Positions 23,340-34,738 of a stretch of DNA of 64,000 nucleotides are shown piece after piece (within the stretch, counting starts at the first letter, position 1; each line of letters opens with the position of its first letter). A model generated the notes under the pieces. That model was not told where the DNA came from and searched no databases. It was given only the letters and a program-made list of their open reading frames with translations. Made by a program: the position numbers and the translations under genes. Source of the stretch: Byssothecium circinans (taxonomy: Eukaryota; Ascomycota; Dothideomycetes; Pleosporales; Massarinaceae); the NCBI GenBank assembly GCA_010015675.1, contig ML976982.1, positions 1,449,004 to 1,513,003 on the forward strand, read 5' to 3'.

Positions 23340-26300
23340 TGTGGGATTGCGGGATTGTGGGATGAGTGCAGTGCAAGGCGAAGGTGACTATGCGGGATAC
23401 AATTCGAGCTGCGAGATGGACAGACGGGTCCACTGGTGAGCTCCAGGGCCAAAGCGTTAAATAGAGTAAACAATGGAGAAGCGCAACGTCACTCTGTGTT
23501 TGGCAAGAACGACGGTTAAGTTCTCCGCGACCAACAAAGCCAGGGCCACTCAGTGCGGGAGGAATGTTTGCAGTGGCAAGAAGGACCGGGAACGCAGGGT
23601 CGCTGAATTGGCAAAGATGGGGAAAACGAGAAACTCGACACACAAGGTCGCAGGGAAGGGCGGATGTGGTTATTGTATGTACGGTGACAGGACGCCTCCG
23701 ACGCTGCAGCCGCCATGGGAATCCGAAAGCCCCATGTTTGGGGAGATCGAGAACACGCAGCCATCGACGGCTGGAATGACGTCGGTCGCTTAGAGGGCCA
23801 ATCAGCACACGCAGGACCCCTGCGACGGTGCTGCAGCAGCCCAATCCGCCTTTTTCCGTGCCACTTTGCCATCTTTCATCTCGATCGCTCTTTCCGCTGG
23901 CCGGACCTTTGCCCCCCCGCACGGCGGACATGTCCGACCAATCAGATTGGCCGCGGCTGGCGCTGCACAATGTGGAATTGCTGGCTGAGAGCAGAAGCTG
24001 CAGGGCAACCTCAATGGAAGGAGGGCGGGCTGCGACTTCCTCTCGTGTGATGTGTGTTGTTTGCTGGAAGCCGCCATCGTGAGTCCAGACGCTCACCCTT
24101 TGTAGCCACCGGCTGCTATGAATAATATGAAACGCCTCGTCTCCATCTCACCATCTTTCACAAGCCAACATTAAACACTTATTGCCGCTCTCCGCGCTCT
24201 TGCTCCTTCTATACCTATACCCTGGAACTCTGGACGCCATCGTCTCTGACAGCGAACAGAAGCCGCAAGCCGCGCCCCTCACTCCCGCCCGTGAGCAAAC
24301 TTCCACGTCTTCTATTGCTCACGGCACAAAAGACCGCCCGCTGAGACCGTGCTCAGCAACCTGGCTGGCCTAGCTCAAACTGGAAGGACAGCTTTCTGCA
24401 ATCGTCATCATGCGAAAGCGCAACTTTCCCATCTTACACGGACCAAGCGATTCGCTTGCGTGGCCCGTTGGCAGATCCTCTACGTCAACGACGGGGGCGA
24501 TCACAGTGGATAGGAAGCTTCATTGGTCGCACCCGGCGTAGCGAGATGGTGGTGTGACCGACATCGTGGTGCTTGCAAGGCCAGGCCCTGTTGTTTTCGC
24601 TGCAACGGCTTAGAAATGCGACGCGAGGGATGGTCAATAATATACATAATCGTCTGCAGAGATGAGATCACGTGGAGGTAGCAAACCTGTCTGTTCCACA
24701 TCGTCCCCACCTGTTACAAATTGCACAAGTATTGCTGCTGCACCATCACCTTCGCTCGGAGTACCTTCGGACAAAGACACGGCGATCACTCCACACACAC
24801 ATCAAGGTCGAAGTGAAAAGCTCTCGCGATTCCTGCATCATAACCTTCGCAGGTCATCGTGCCTCTCATCGCGTCGCTAACGGTAGTACGATATCACGTC
24901 GCAGCCAACTCCGGCCAAATCGAGATCGGGTTTTCAAACTTGTTTTGTCTAGGACCTGTGAAGCTCGGAATTCCTACCACTCGTTTCATTGTTCTCGGAG
25001 AACCTGTCGCTCGATTAATGGCATTATGAATTCCTGTCTGTACCTTTTGGATACGATAGCAGTGGGAAGCAAAACCGTACCGGTAACAATAATCCTCCGC
25101 CGTCCTTCTCAAAGCACAGAGAATAAAAATGAAAATGAAAATAAATAAATCTCCAGCAGAAAAGGTCCGCGTATTTCCTCTCCCCCTCTCCTGTCATCCA
25201 AGGAATATATCCAACTCTTAATAAGACTGTGCTCCCATGAACGCCTCACAAACCCATTGACGGGGTGTACGTTCTACGCTCATGCGCAAGGTCTCCAACG
25301 ATCAACCCCAGGCCCGACTCCCTCAGCGACGCGAAACCTGCATAGTCATGGGCAAATCAGTGAAAATACATGGATCCTGAGGGAGGAGGAGTCCTTGCTT
25401 CGATTGTGAGGGCAAAAACATTGAACATTTTTTCTTCTGGTCACGTGAGAAGTCACCGCCCGACCCCAGGTGCCGGCCTCAAGTGCTTGGACCTGCAGGT
25501 GGGCATACCTTCAATGCAACAATGAAAGAATGTACCTTCTCCGCCCCACCGACTGAAGAAGCTTCTGGCGAATGGGAATGGAACTTAGCGGTCCGTGGCT
25601 CAAACCGTGCTCGCAACGGCGGTTATGTAGGCGGGTGAGCAGCTTCACACGTGGATATTCTTGGGAACCTACGGTGTATCTGGAGTATTGTCCGGGGGGG
25701 CTCTACCACATGGTGCCATGGGAGGCTTATATACAGGTGAAGGCTTTCAACAACTCTATAGGACGCAACTCCATACCAATCATCTAAGTAACCTTGAATC
25801 ACGGATTTAATCACCAAGGTCCCGATTCTTCGTTTCACTACCGCGGTAGTATTAGTTCAATTAATAATTAACGGGCTATCTATCCTCTACGCTTATACTC
25901 CTATACCATAAGGACACAGCATACAACGTTGATACAGCGCGCCGCTATCATCTCTTTCCCTCTTTCCCTAACTCCTATACTACACCATCTACCTAAAAAC
26001 GCTAATCATCTGGGTATCTTACACCTTGGATCCTAGTTCAACGCAACCTATCTTCCTCAGCGTTTCGGACCGTGGCGTTACTAACACTATGGCTTAGCCT
26101 ACCGAGCTATTGTTATCTCGAGGCTACAATACACTCGATGTTAATAGTATTAATAGCTAGTGTGTTGAAGCTTTAGGATGCGCTGTGAACGAGCAGCGCA
26201 ATGCAATGCATCCTCTTTTTTTGGAGGGTTGGCCCACCGGGGAGGGGGTGAACGTGGGGAATGTACCATAAAGGATATCTGCCCGCATTTACGTACATGT

Positions 26301-27343
26301 ATGTAACAAGTACGGTACGCTACTGTAGGTAGCAGTTCTGTGGAACCGGTTTGGGATTGTCGATCGGACGTTCAACGCCATGGCGGGGAAAGAAGCGGAT
26401 GTGCATGAAGGTGGGGCTGGGCATGGGGTAAAGGTGGAAAAGGGTGTGATTTGTGCTCGGGGTGTTTGGCCGTGAGGGTATGAGGTAAAACCGTGGTATT
26501 GCGTGCGGTTGGTGCCTTATCGATAAGGAATGGCGCTAGTCTTTTCTGAGAATAGCGTGTTCTGCCCTCGTGTGTGCCAGAGTTCATTCCAGCAGCACTC
26601 ACGTCCTTTGAGATCAATAATGCCTGCTAACCTTCACTCCTTCACTCCTCCACCCCAAGTTATCCCTTTCCAGCCTCTATTTCCCATCTTCGTCTTCACA
26701 TCTGTTTTACGGTCTGTCTGTTCTTCGCCCCGCATCCATCGTTCTCTCTGGTATTCGCGCTTTTTTCTTTCCCCCCTTTCTTTGCTTTAGTTTGCTTTAC
26801 AGTCAACGGAAGCCCTCGGTAGATATATCATGGCACTCTTGTTTCCTAAGATCTAGTCGATTTGATACATTGCGGCACGTCATTTCTCATTGCGGCGCTT
26901 GATGCAACATGATTCGCGCCAGCTAGCTACGCCGATCGAAGTCGACATGGAGTCATGAACGCCGATTCATCGTCCCCTGTAGGCCGCATAGATGGAGAAG
27001 AGATGGGATACTAGAGTAAGTCCAATTCTTACTTCTTTCTTCTAGCATTCTAAGCGCCAGAGCGTCAAACTCACGCCGTGGACATGTCAAACGGAGAACG
27101 TTTGGCCTGCTGATGTCAGTAGCGTGATAGCGCTTGTCCGGTTTGGGCTAGCGTTTTTTGTATAGACAACGAACGAGAGAAGATCACAAAGAGTGTGATT
27201 CGTTGCACTCAACTCGTCCTGCTCTCCGACAGCTCCACCCGAATACAACAACAGCAAAGTCCGCGGCCAATTTCCATTGTAGCATCCGACTAGTAGCTAA
27301 CAACCCTCGTAGTAATTTTCCGTGAGCAACGAAGCACTCCGAC
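23340..27343. other. 4-kb gene desert between bZIP and Zn2Cys6 genes
   Basis: From 23340 to 24180 the DNA is GC-rich and open in several minus frames (up to 375 codons), probably bZIP promoter or 5' UTR rather than a gene. Between 24180 and 27340 only short ORFs occur. A TCACGTGA palindrome lies at 25441-25448. The stretch 25790-26210 is TA-rich with blocks such as AATTAATAATTAA and many CTA/TAC steps, as in decayed repeats, but no terminal repeats were defined. The right end contains the promoter of the Zn2Cys6 gene starting at 27344. Confidence 0.4.
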
Positions 27344-30300
27344 ATGCAAGCCGGCCCGTCAAAGATCGCCATCCCTAGGCTCGAACGCCGAGAAGAGGAC
27401 GAAAAGAGCAAGAAGGGTGGAGCGCGTTTGACCAGAATTGGCAAGGCTGTACGTCTCCAGGCGCTGCAGGCCGTCCCTTCCCAAACACATGGGTGTAGCT
27501 AATCTGTAATCTGATGTAGTGCACCAATTGCCGAAAGCGAAGTAAGTCTACGCAATCGCACCTCGCCTATGAGTGGCGGGGTTGTAAATCCGGAAAGCTC
27601 ATCCCAAGGGCTCTCAATGCGCTCTGTGCCAAGTTCAACTTCTTTAACCCGCCATGTGCTGACCACGATACAGAAGTGAAATGCCCTGGCGACCAGCCCA
27701 CCTGCCGCAACTGCGCAGTCCTAGGCAAGGAATGCGTCTATGACGCCAGTCGTCGCGACAAGCTATCCACTGTGACCCAGCACATGGAAACTCTCGTCAC
27801 ATTTCTCAAAGACCTCCAGCTACGGGCTGACGACAGTGATAAGCGTGCCATTACTGACATACTCCGGGACATTGAGGACGACGACATCTCCTCGCCTACT
27901 CAAGCCCGACCTTCAGCTTCGGGCAGTGCATCAACGTCGGCCCCCTCGCACATCCATACACGCGAGCATTCCGGACACCAGAGCGATGAGCCGTCTGCCT
28001 CAGGACCTAATGCTGCATCTAGTAGAGCGGAAGAAGAACCCCCGCTGACAGAAGGCAATTCTAGGGAATTAGACTCGCTCGATGAGGATCTCCTGCTTAG
28101 CAAAGCTGCGAGAGAGACGGGGTTCGTTGGACACAACTCCGCGGTGGCCTGGCTCCGGAATCTACAACGCGACTCCTTCTCGAACATCACGGGTGAGAAA
28201 ATCCAGGCGGGATCTACCCCTGCAACGGCTGAGACGAGCTTCTACCTCGATGGTGAAAACCTTGACCTCCACATCAAGGTACGTATAATCTTCTGTTCAA
28301 CATCTACATACGCCCGGTCTACCTTTATCTTCCCAATTACGTCGTCACGAGTGCTAACACCTCAGGTCGATCCACGCTTTCTTCCTTCCACCGAACACGC
28401 CGTCAAACTATTGAGCTGCTTCGTAGCCACAGTCCACAAGTCGTTCCCGATTTTACCCAGCAACTTCCCAGATCAGTGTTCCAAATACCTCGCCGGCGTG
28501 CGCTCAGGCCTGGAGTTCGAAGTCCCTAACCAATGGCTCGCCCTCCTGAATCTCTGTTTCGCCATTGGTGCCCGGTATTCACACCTCATCAGCGCGGAAT
28601 GGCAGACTAAGGACGAACGCGACCATTTGACCTACATGGCTAGAGCAATACACTTGCTAGGAGGACACGGCAGCCTGGTTGTCCTTTCAGCTCCGGATCT
28701 TAGGCTTATACAAGCTACGGGCTTGATGTCCTTCTACTATCTAGCTGTCGGTCATGTAAGTCGGGCTTGGGTAATGATTGGCATTTCCATTCGCTTGTCC
28801 ATGTCTTTGGGCCTGCATCTTCGGAACGAGGATCCGTCCGTGCCGCCCGCAAAGAAAGCGATGTTGGCGCGAACGTGGTAAGTCCTCTCTTCACGTTTGG
28901 TACTGCCTGAATATCTGCTAATCACTGACGCTTGGGTGTTTTAGGTGGGGGTTGCACGCGATTGAGTGTTTGCTAAGCTCGATAACTGGTCGGCCGTGTG
29001 TTCTTGCTTGCGAAGATTCCACAGTCGCTTTACTCAACGAATTCGCTGACGACGACGCTCTTCCAATCGGCAGCACGAAGGGCAAATCCAAAGCCCACCA
29101 GCCGCTAACACCGAGCTACAGTGACAGCCATACGCGGCGGATTGGGAAAGTTGACACATATCTGGATGCACATGTCAGTCTCGGCCTCATCACTCAGCAG
29201 CTTCTGGCTACTTTGTATGCGCCAAGGGTAGCTTCGCAGCCGTGGTCATACATCGAGAAGAAGATACCATCATTGCTCGCTGAGCTTGAGGAGTGGCGGA
29301 CTCATGCACTCCCCGTCGAAAACGGGCAGTTGATGAACCCGTTTCAACCTCCCGACGGCGATCGCGAATACACATTGCTACAGTTCTACTACTGCAGCAC
29401 CAAAATTCTCATCACCCGTCCCTGTCTTTGCAGGTCGGAACGCCGTAGCAATAGTACGTACTTATCGATAAGTCAGGTACAGGCATTTGGGGTACCGACG
29501 TGGTTCTCGAATCCCACTCCACATCCTATCTGTGTGCCTAAGACTCCAATACTGACATTCTTGCAGATAATGGTAATACTACCGTCGGCTTCATTCGGAC
29601 GACGGCCGCACAGTGTATCCAAGCCGCGCAAGAAATGGCGAGCTTGCTCCCCGATCAACCGAACATCGAAGGCCTGTATGAGAATACGCCATGGTGGTCT
29701 CTCGTACACTACAGTGAGTAGTCATTCGAATACGTTTTACCATACCCAATCAACATCTAATCCCACTTCAGTCATGCAAGCACTAGCTGTCCTCCTCCTC
29801 GAGCTCTCTTTCCAGGACGCTCAAGCGGCCATCATCGACCCAACCACGGAACTTCATGCCTGTGTCAAAAAGCTCATCTCCTGGCTACACATCATGCGTA
29901 ACACAGAGCCAGTAGCTCTTCGTGCATACAAAGTAGTCCGTCACATTCCCCAAAACGCTCGCCACCTCCAAGCGAGCGCGGACGCCCTACTCTTGGAGAC
30001 CGAGACCGGGACCTACTACGAACAACCCTCGCACCAATCACCCCACGCTTCAATGGCGAGTCCAATGACCATCGACCACCAAGCCTCCACCTACAACGAG
30101 CAAGCAAGCAGTTTCACGGCAGGCGGTACCCACGACATCCTCAGCAGCGGCGCACAGTACACTAACTACGCCCCGCCGCCCACGCACTCCCAGGCTTACA
30201 CCCACCACTCTCCCAACGCAACCCAATCACCCGTCAATATGCAACTGCTCTTCGACATGCAGCCCCAAGGCCTCAGCGAGCAGTTTAGCCAGCTTCTCCC

Positions 30301-30520
30301 TCAAGCTCCCCCTGTCACGCAACACTTTTCCTACCAGTACCCGTATCAGTTCCATCATACGAGTGGGAATCCTTCGTACTATTCTAATCCGTTTACTACG
30401 GGTTTTGATCAGGGCGTCGATGTTGACGCTATGTGGGATATGTCGCTGGAGGGCACGGGCACGGGGGCGCAGGGACCCCGGTTTGGGCAGCAGGAGCCGC
30501 GTGGGGAAGGGGAGGAGTGA
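27344..30520 (+). CDS. Zn2Cys6 transcription factor with fungal-specific regulatory domain, 882 aa, seven exons
   Basis: Predicted nuclear regulator of unknown target. Exons are 27344..27448, 27520..27541 (22 bp), 27674..28278, 28366..28877, 28945..29453, 29567..29713 and 29772..30520. The 22-bp exon carries the first half of the cluster. Joining it at GTAAGT/CGATACAG gives C36-x2-C39-x6-C46-x6-C53-x2-C56-x6-C63 (CTNCRKRKVKC then CRNC). A coiled-coil-like dimerisation stretch follows (TVTQHMETLVTFLKDLQLR). The middle-homology domain spans about 215-560, with ARAIHLLGGHGS, VGHVSRAWVMIGISIRLSMS, ILITRPCLCR and the WWSLVHY junction. The C-terminus is Gln/Tyr/Pro-rich and probably an activation region. 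Intron 28279-28365 (87 bp) has no in-frame stop, so retained transcripts would stay open. The convergent pseudokinase gene ends 388 bp downstream. Confidence 0.88.
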
Positions 30521-30908
30521 GCGTTCCCGGGGACGGTATGGAGAAGCAAAACATTAACCGCGCATGTGGACACGGTGTGGAGGAATTCAGGGTGTATAGA
30601 TGTACGGATGAGATTATAAGCGAGGGAGGTTTCGTGTATACCCTTTAGTTCACAGGGATAATAAGAGAAAGTATCGGCGACATGTTTAGAACGCGGGTAC
30701 TCCGTGGCAATACTGTCAGGCATTTATGCTAGAAACGGGGATGTAGAAAATGAGAGGCCAATTTTGTGGCTGGTTTAATAGCTGGATTTGACTTTGACTG
30801 ACTGACTGGGCTTTGGGGTTCTCCTTCTCCTTCTCCTTCCTCTTCGCCTGCTTGGGCTTGTTCTTGTTCTTCGTCTTCGTCTCCGTCCCCGTCCCCTTGC
30901 GCCCCATA
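30521..30908. other. Convergent 3' intergenic region with pyrimidine-rich tract
   Basis: It separates the stop codons of two convergent genes. A CTT/CTC-rich tract (30818-30895) makes all minus-strand frames open. One of them continues in frame beyond the pseudokinase stop to a TAG at 30729-30731 and encodes an acidic Glu/Gly/Gln-rich peptide. Confidence 0.5.
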
Positions 30909-33265
30909 TCATTCCTCCTCCACAGGCCCCAACGGCTCCATCCTCGCCGGCACGGGATCGCTCAAAACATACGCCCAAACACCCCTATGCGTCGCACTCG
31001 CCGTCGCCAACCCCCTCTCCTCCGCATCATCCCGAGCCCCCAACCTCAGCACAAACACGCCAAACCAACACGCCAGCTTAAGCGCACAAAACGCCTCTTC
31101 AGCCAGCAAGTCCAGTTCCGGTTCCGGATCCTCTTCCTCAGCAGCTGCCCCAGCCAACGCCAACGCCGCGGCGGCTCTCCGCGCATCTTCCAACTCACGC
31201 GCCCTCTCGCCCAGCTGTTCCAAGAGCCAGGCTTTCACCTCTGGCGTGTGGAAGGCGCGGTCTTGCGCGCCTTGCGCTTGGTGGAATATTCCGTGCGGAC
31301 TGAGGAGGGGAAGGATGGTGGAGCGGAGGTGTTTGAGTCCGAGGCTGAGGTCGAAAATCGACGCTATGTCTACGGTTCCTTGGGTCGTGATTTGCTCGTC
31401 TAGTGCTAGGTACGCGGCTTCGAGGGCGCGCGCTTGGTTGGCGATGCTAACGTTGGGAATTGCTTCGGTGCGTACGGCGTTGTAGTCTTGTAGTTCGGTC
31501 GCGTATTCTACAGTGTCTCGGGGGAGTATACCGGGGAGGAGATCGGTGAGGGTGGGACCGAGGAAGGGCTGGCCGATGGCGAAGCGATTGGGGCGAGGGA
31601 AGGGTACCCAGAGTGGGTGGTCGTTGGGGAAGTTTGCGGAGCCGACTTGCGGGCCTAGTAGGTCGTCTAGCACGGTGAGGTTGAGGTCTACGCGTGTCTT
31701 TATTTCTTCGAGCGTGCGCCGGTCGTTGTTGTCGTAGATTAGACAGCCGTTGACGGTGTCGATGAGGCCCCAGGAGTAGCAGTCGGGGAGTTTGAGTCGA
31801 AGGAGGCTAATGGGATCGTCGCCGGCGGCTGCAAAACGCTCTACGGGGAAGAGTTAGCATATGCGAAGTTTTTCGGAGAAAGGTAGGGTGGGAGTTTTGA
31901 AGCATGTCGGTCGGGATACTCACCTGTCTCACGGTTTCTCAGAGCATCGAGCTCGGCTCTGGTCGTCGTGCTACAGATCATCATCTCTCGGATCACGAGG
32001 CCCAGGGAGTAGATATCCGTCTTTTCGCTCAATCTCCAGTTCACTGATGGGTTAAAACCGCGGTCTTCTCTATGGCTGAGTTCAGGCGGAGGCCACGGGA
32101 GCGCGATAGGCGCGTCGTTGGGGAGATTCGGATGGTCTTCGCTATCCTCTACCATCTGGACCGCCGACTCAAAGTCTCCTAGCATAACACGCTTGTAACC
32201 TGGGTATGTCGCGTCTCTCTCATCAGGGTCTCCAAAGAAAATGTTCTCGGGCTTGATCACGAGATGTAGAATACGCTGCGCTTTTAAAGCTACAAGGGCG
32301 CTGAGGAGGCGCGCGAAAACGTAGAGGATGAAGTGCTCGGGTATAGGCTCTGGGGGATCGGGGCTTTGCACGGCGTTGATTAATTCGCGGAGGGTTTTGT
32401 GGGGTGCGTATTCGGAGTAGATGAATTGGTGGTTCCAGTTCGCTCTAGCAACGTTATCGGCATTCATGGCCATCTGACCATCGATTGCGTTTTCAATGGT
32501 AAACTGCTGCTCCTGGTCGCTCGTGTTGTAATAGCGCACGAGATGAGGGCAATCCGTTGTAGACAAAGCTTCGCGGATGGTATTTTCCTCGTCAAATGTC
32601 TTCCCGAAATCTTGCGCTGTCCAGATGTCTGCGAATGAGGTGTCGAAGGCTTTCACGACTCTTTGCTCCCGGATAATGTCGTCTGTATCCACCCGTACGA
32701 AGAGATAGAGCGATTTTGGCGACGTGCCGTACCGGTGGTCTGCCTGGGGGATATTGGTATTGACTTGTTTGAGTACGGTGGCGAAGCGCCATCGTTCTCC
32801 TTCCGATGCGCCGTCGATGTGTTCCCGCGCAGTTCTTGTTGGAGGGATGTAGTGATTTTGCGTGGGGTCGTTGTGGTAGATGAAGGGTAGCGACAAGCCG
32901 CCTCCGATACTCATGCGTCGCCGTTTAGAAGGTCTTTCGATGTCTACCTCACTCTCGGGGCTTCTACTACCTTCGCTTCCAGGCCTTTCCGCTGGTACGA
33001 AAGGGTCCGCTAGGGGAAGAGTACCCGCCCTATCCTCGTCCGTCGCTTCTTTCAGCTTGTTCGAGCGCCTCTCCCACCATTTTTTGAGACGTCCCTTGCC
33101 ACTTCTTGGTCGTTTCCTCTTTAATGGTTCTGTTCTTGGGTTCATCATGGTCCAGATGCACCGTATAAAGGCGACGCGCTCAACATTGGTGGTAAGACTG
33201 TTGTAATAATTACGATCATTGTCGTCCGCCCAAAAGTCGTAATTATTCGGTGCAGGGCCTGCCAT
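30909..33265 (-). CDS. Predicted protein pseudokinase with uncharacterised C-terminal half, 757 aa, two exons
   Basis: A protein-kinase fold probably lacking phosphotransfer activity. Exons are 33265..31924 and 31840..30909 (83-bp intron, GTGAGT...CCGTAG), joining DALRNRET to ERFAAAGDDP. The N-terminal ~120 residues are basic and Ser/Pro-rich, with nuclear-signal-like clusters (KRKRPRSGKGRLKKWWERR, RPSKRRRM). The kinase-like region spans about 155-445. It has a candidate VAIK Lys in VVKAF (K205) and a helix-C-like ENTIREAL. The catalytic loop reads HLVIKPENIFF instead of HRDxKxxN, so the catalytic Asp is Val336. DFG reads GDFESA (D364 kept, G to E), followed by PPPE and the DIYSLGLVIREMM helix F. 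The last ~310 residues were not recognised; they contain LDDLLGPQVG and an Ala/Glu-rich helix. An in-frame ATG at 33442 would add 59 residues of low-confidence leader. Confidence 0.8.
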
Positions 33266-34738
33266 GATGTAAAGCTGTACACGGACGATGGGAATATACT
33301 GCGGTTTTATGATCTGTCGTTCCAGATTAGGAGTCGGTGAAATGTAAGATACGATGGCTGGCAAGAAGAGAAATCTGAATTCGCAAGAAGAAGATTTGCG
33401 ACGATCTTGAATGGAAGAAGACGCGGGGATTCTTTGCGTCAAGCGTCAAAGGATGTCAACAGTCCTGGTCGGCTTGGAGACGGAACAAAGAGAATGATAT
33501 ACAAACCCTGTGCAACGTTGACCGAAACTTATGAAAGAAAACACGCCTACCCACTTCCGACGAAACCGGCCGGTTTTTGCAAGAAGAACTGATTAATAAT
33601 TATTTATGGCCCTTAGCGTGGCTTCAGACGATAGATACGAGTTAGTTAACAACAGTAGAGGTCGCAACGTGGTAACACGTACGTGCAGCTTTCGACAAAG
33701 GACTTAGATGGCGGCAAACAACTTATGAGAGATTTTCTAAGAGGTGGGAAGCTTGTTGCTGTGGGAAATGTGCGGACTCGCATGTACGAAGGTCATCCCT
33801 TGAGATGCTGTCTTTCATCTTTTCGGGAAAAGCCAGTATGGTACATGTCGATTAATCGGCGTTCGACTTCGTCAATACTATCTTGGGGCTGCTGGATAGC
33901 TGTTAGGCCTAGATGCAAGAGTGTTCAGCGATTGCAACATCTTCGTCGGTGTTCTTAGATTGAAGCAGCAAATTGCTCGAATGGTGTGCAGTATAACCTC
34001 GCTACCAGCGAGATTGTTCGGGGGATGGACTAGAACCCAAATTTGACAGGTAAACTTCCCAGTGAGCGCGTTTTAAGTTATTAGAAACTGCGATCGAAGG
34101 TGAGGCGATGAGAATTTTGATGATGTCGTTGAAGAAGAGATGGAGACGCCTGCACGACAAGAGCGACGCGAGGCTCTGATCAACATACTAGCCTACACTT
34201 AGCCTAGCACATGAGTCATCCCAACCAGGTCCGCCATCGACTGCAGCTGGCTGTTTCCTATCCACTTCGATTCATCAAGCCTCCTCCAGCGTACAAGCTG
34301 CAAAATAATCTACGAAGAGCTGCTATATACTATCCATTGAGCGCATCAAATCTACGAAAGAGCTCAGGACTGGACCCCACAGCCGATCACGCCAACCCAT
34401 TGTCGAAAATAGCACCAGCTGATCTCAAGTTTGCTTGGCAGCAGCAGTTAGACCAATTTTGGTCGTTCACTTGACTAAACAGCGGAATTACGTGAGAGTT
34501 TCTGAAGCGTGCGTTGCTCACCACAAGGCACGGCGCTGTGTGGGTGATTGAGGTCAAGTCACGTGATCAACACCCGACCTCGGCACCTACGACGTGATTC
34601 GCATCTTCAAACGATTGATAGTATCAAGCGTGGTGCGTTTATCATCTGAAAGATTTCCTTGTATAACGAATAATACGGGAAAAGCGCTCCGACCCGGTGC
34701 ATACTTCCAAATCTCACTCCAAGAACGCCTCAATCAAA
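33266..34738. other. Intergenic; possible small ORF at 34211-34474; E-box palindrome
   Basis: About 1.5 kb between divergent genes. A plus-strand ATG ORF at 34211-34474 (87 codons) reads LRFIKPPPAYKLQNNLRRAA and ends before the large gene; it could be a small mitochondrial-type protein, but no family was recognised. A perfect TCACGTGA (34559-34566) lies 173 bp upstream of the next start codon and is a plausible regulatory site for it. Confidence 0.35.
34559..34566. promoter_or_regulatory. TCACGTGA palindrome upstream of large orphan gene
   Basis: Perfect 8-bp palindrome with the CACGTG E-box core (Cbf1/bHLH-type site), 173 bp 5' of the ATG at 34739. Three more identical 8-mers occur in intergenic DNA of this window (2913, 15574, 25441). 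Confidence 0.4.

Noticed and set aside
22969..24096. Minus-strand ORF of 375 codons overlapping the bZIP gene
   Set aside because: It overlaps the bZIP N-terminus in another frame, lies in a GC-rich region poor in stops, is low-complexity (Arg/Pro/Leu/Ser) and has no motif.
23340..27343. Possible biosynthetic cluster genes near the regulators
   Set aside because: No PKS, NRPS, terpene synthase, P450 or oxidoreductase signatures were seen in any frame; the region has no supported genes.
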